NCBI GenBank assembly: GCA_051878975.1
Contig: JBJELD010000106.1
Location: 1-5,530, forward strand
DNA from: Caccovicinus sp051878975
Lineage (GTDB): Bacteria > Bacillota > Clostridia > Lachnospirales > Lachnospiraceae
Direction of reading: 5' to 3'
Length of the DNA: 5,530 bases
Below the pieces are notes generated by a model. It did not search any database. It had not been told where the DNA came from and saw only the letters and a program-made list of their open reading frames with translations. This document shows positions 5,355-5,530 of the stretch, piece after piece (position 1 is the first letter of the stretch; each line of letters begins with the position of its first letter). The position numbers were made by a program, and so were the translations under genes.

Positions 5355-5530
5355 TCAGCTTACTGCAAACTGACTGTTATAAAGTTCCGCATAGAAACCG
5401 CCCTTCTCCAGCAGTCCCTCATGGGTTCCCTGCTCGATAATGTGGCCGTCCTTCATGACCAGAATCACATCAGCCTCCCGGATCGTAGACAGTCGATGCG
5501 CCACAATAAAGCTGGTACGCCCCTCCATCA
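5355..5530 (-). CDS. ABC transporter ATP-binding subunit, C-terminal 57 residues (5' end outside window)
   Basis: Only the end of the nucleotide-binding domain is present, ending at TGA 5357-5355. The visible sequence has the H-loop motif FIVAHRLSTI, with the switch His that contacts the ATP gamma-phosphate, followed by ADVILVMKDGHIIEQGTHEG and LLEKGGFYAELYNSQF. This arrangement is typical of the ABCB/MsbA-type exporter family in which a membrane domain is fused to the ATPase on one chain. The Walker A, Walker B and signature motifs lie outside the window, so substrate and direction of transport cannot be told. It has its own terminator and is not part of the FMN-protein operon. Confidence 0.93.
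   Translation of the reverse strand, partial: MEGRTSFIVAHRLSTIREADVILVMKDGHIIEQGTHEGLLEKGGFYAELYNSQFAVS

Overview
The window carries a compact run of genes that all read leftward on the minus strand. It looks like the chromosome of a low-GC-type Gram-positive anaerobe of the Clostridia, most likely a Lachnospiraceae relative. The reasons are a pheST operon controlled by a T-box leader, strong AGGAGG-type ribosome binding sites, sigma-A-like promoters with 17-bp spacers, an ApbE lipoprotein paired with an FMN-binding surface protein, and moderately GC-rich coding DNA with AT-rich intergenic regions. The family assignment is an inference from style, not a database result.

Reading in the direction of transcription (right to left): 5530-5355 is the last 57 codons of an ABC transporter ATPase subunit. 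It is followed by a very strong, symmetrical hairpin terminator (5294-5347). A near-consensus promoter (5276-5248) and a leader of about 115 nt then drive a two-gene operon. The first gene is a 472-residue exported FMN-binding-domain protein (5127-3709) whose C-terminal two thirds is a tandem duplication. The second is apbE (3690-2608), a lipoprotein FAD:protein FMN transferase. Its stop codon lies inside a small hairpin-plus-T-run terminator (2616-2589).

The 3' arm of that terminator contains the -35 box of the next promoter (2600-2572). That promoter makes a T-box riboswitch leader (about 2565-2295) with a Phe specifier, an AGGGTGGTACCGCG T-box and an intrinsic terminator. The leader controls pheS (2194-1175) and pheT (1085 to beyond position 1), the alpha and beta subunits of phenylalanyl-tRNA synthetase. 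The pheT gene is cut by the left edge and pheS is complete.

Functionally there are two units. One is housekeeping: Phe-tRNA synthesis, switched on when uncharged tRNA-Phe accumulates. The other is a predicted extracytoplasmic flavoprotein made together with the enzyme expected to attach FMN to one of its threonines, which suggests a role in surface or membrane-linked electron transfer. The duplicated domain of the flavoprotein, whose function I do not recognise, is the least explained item in the window.
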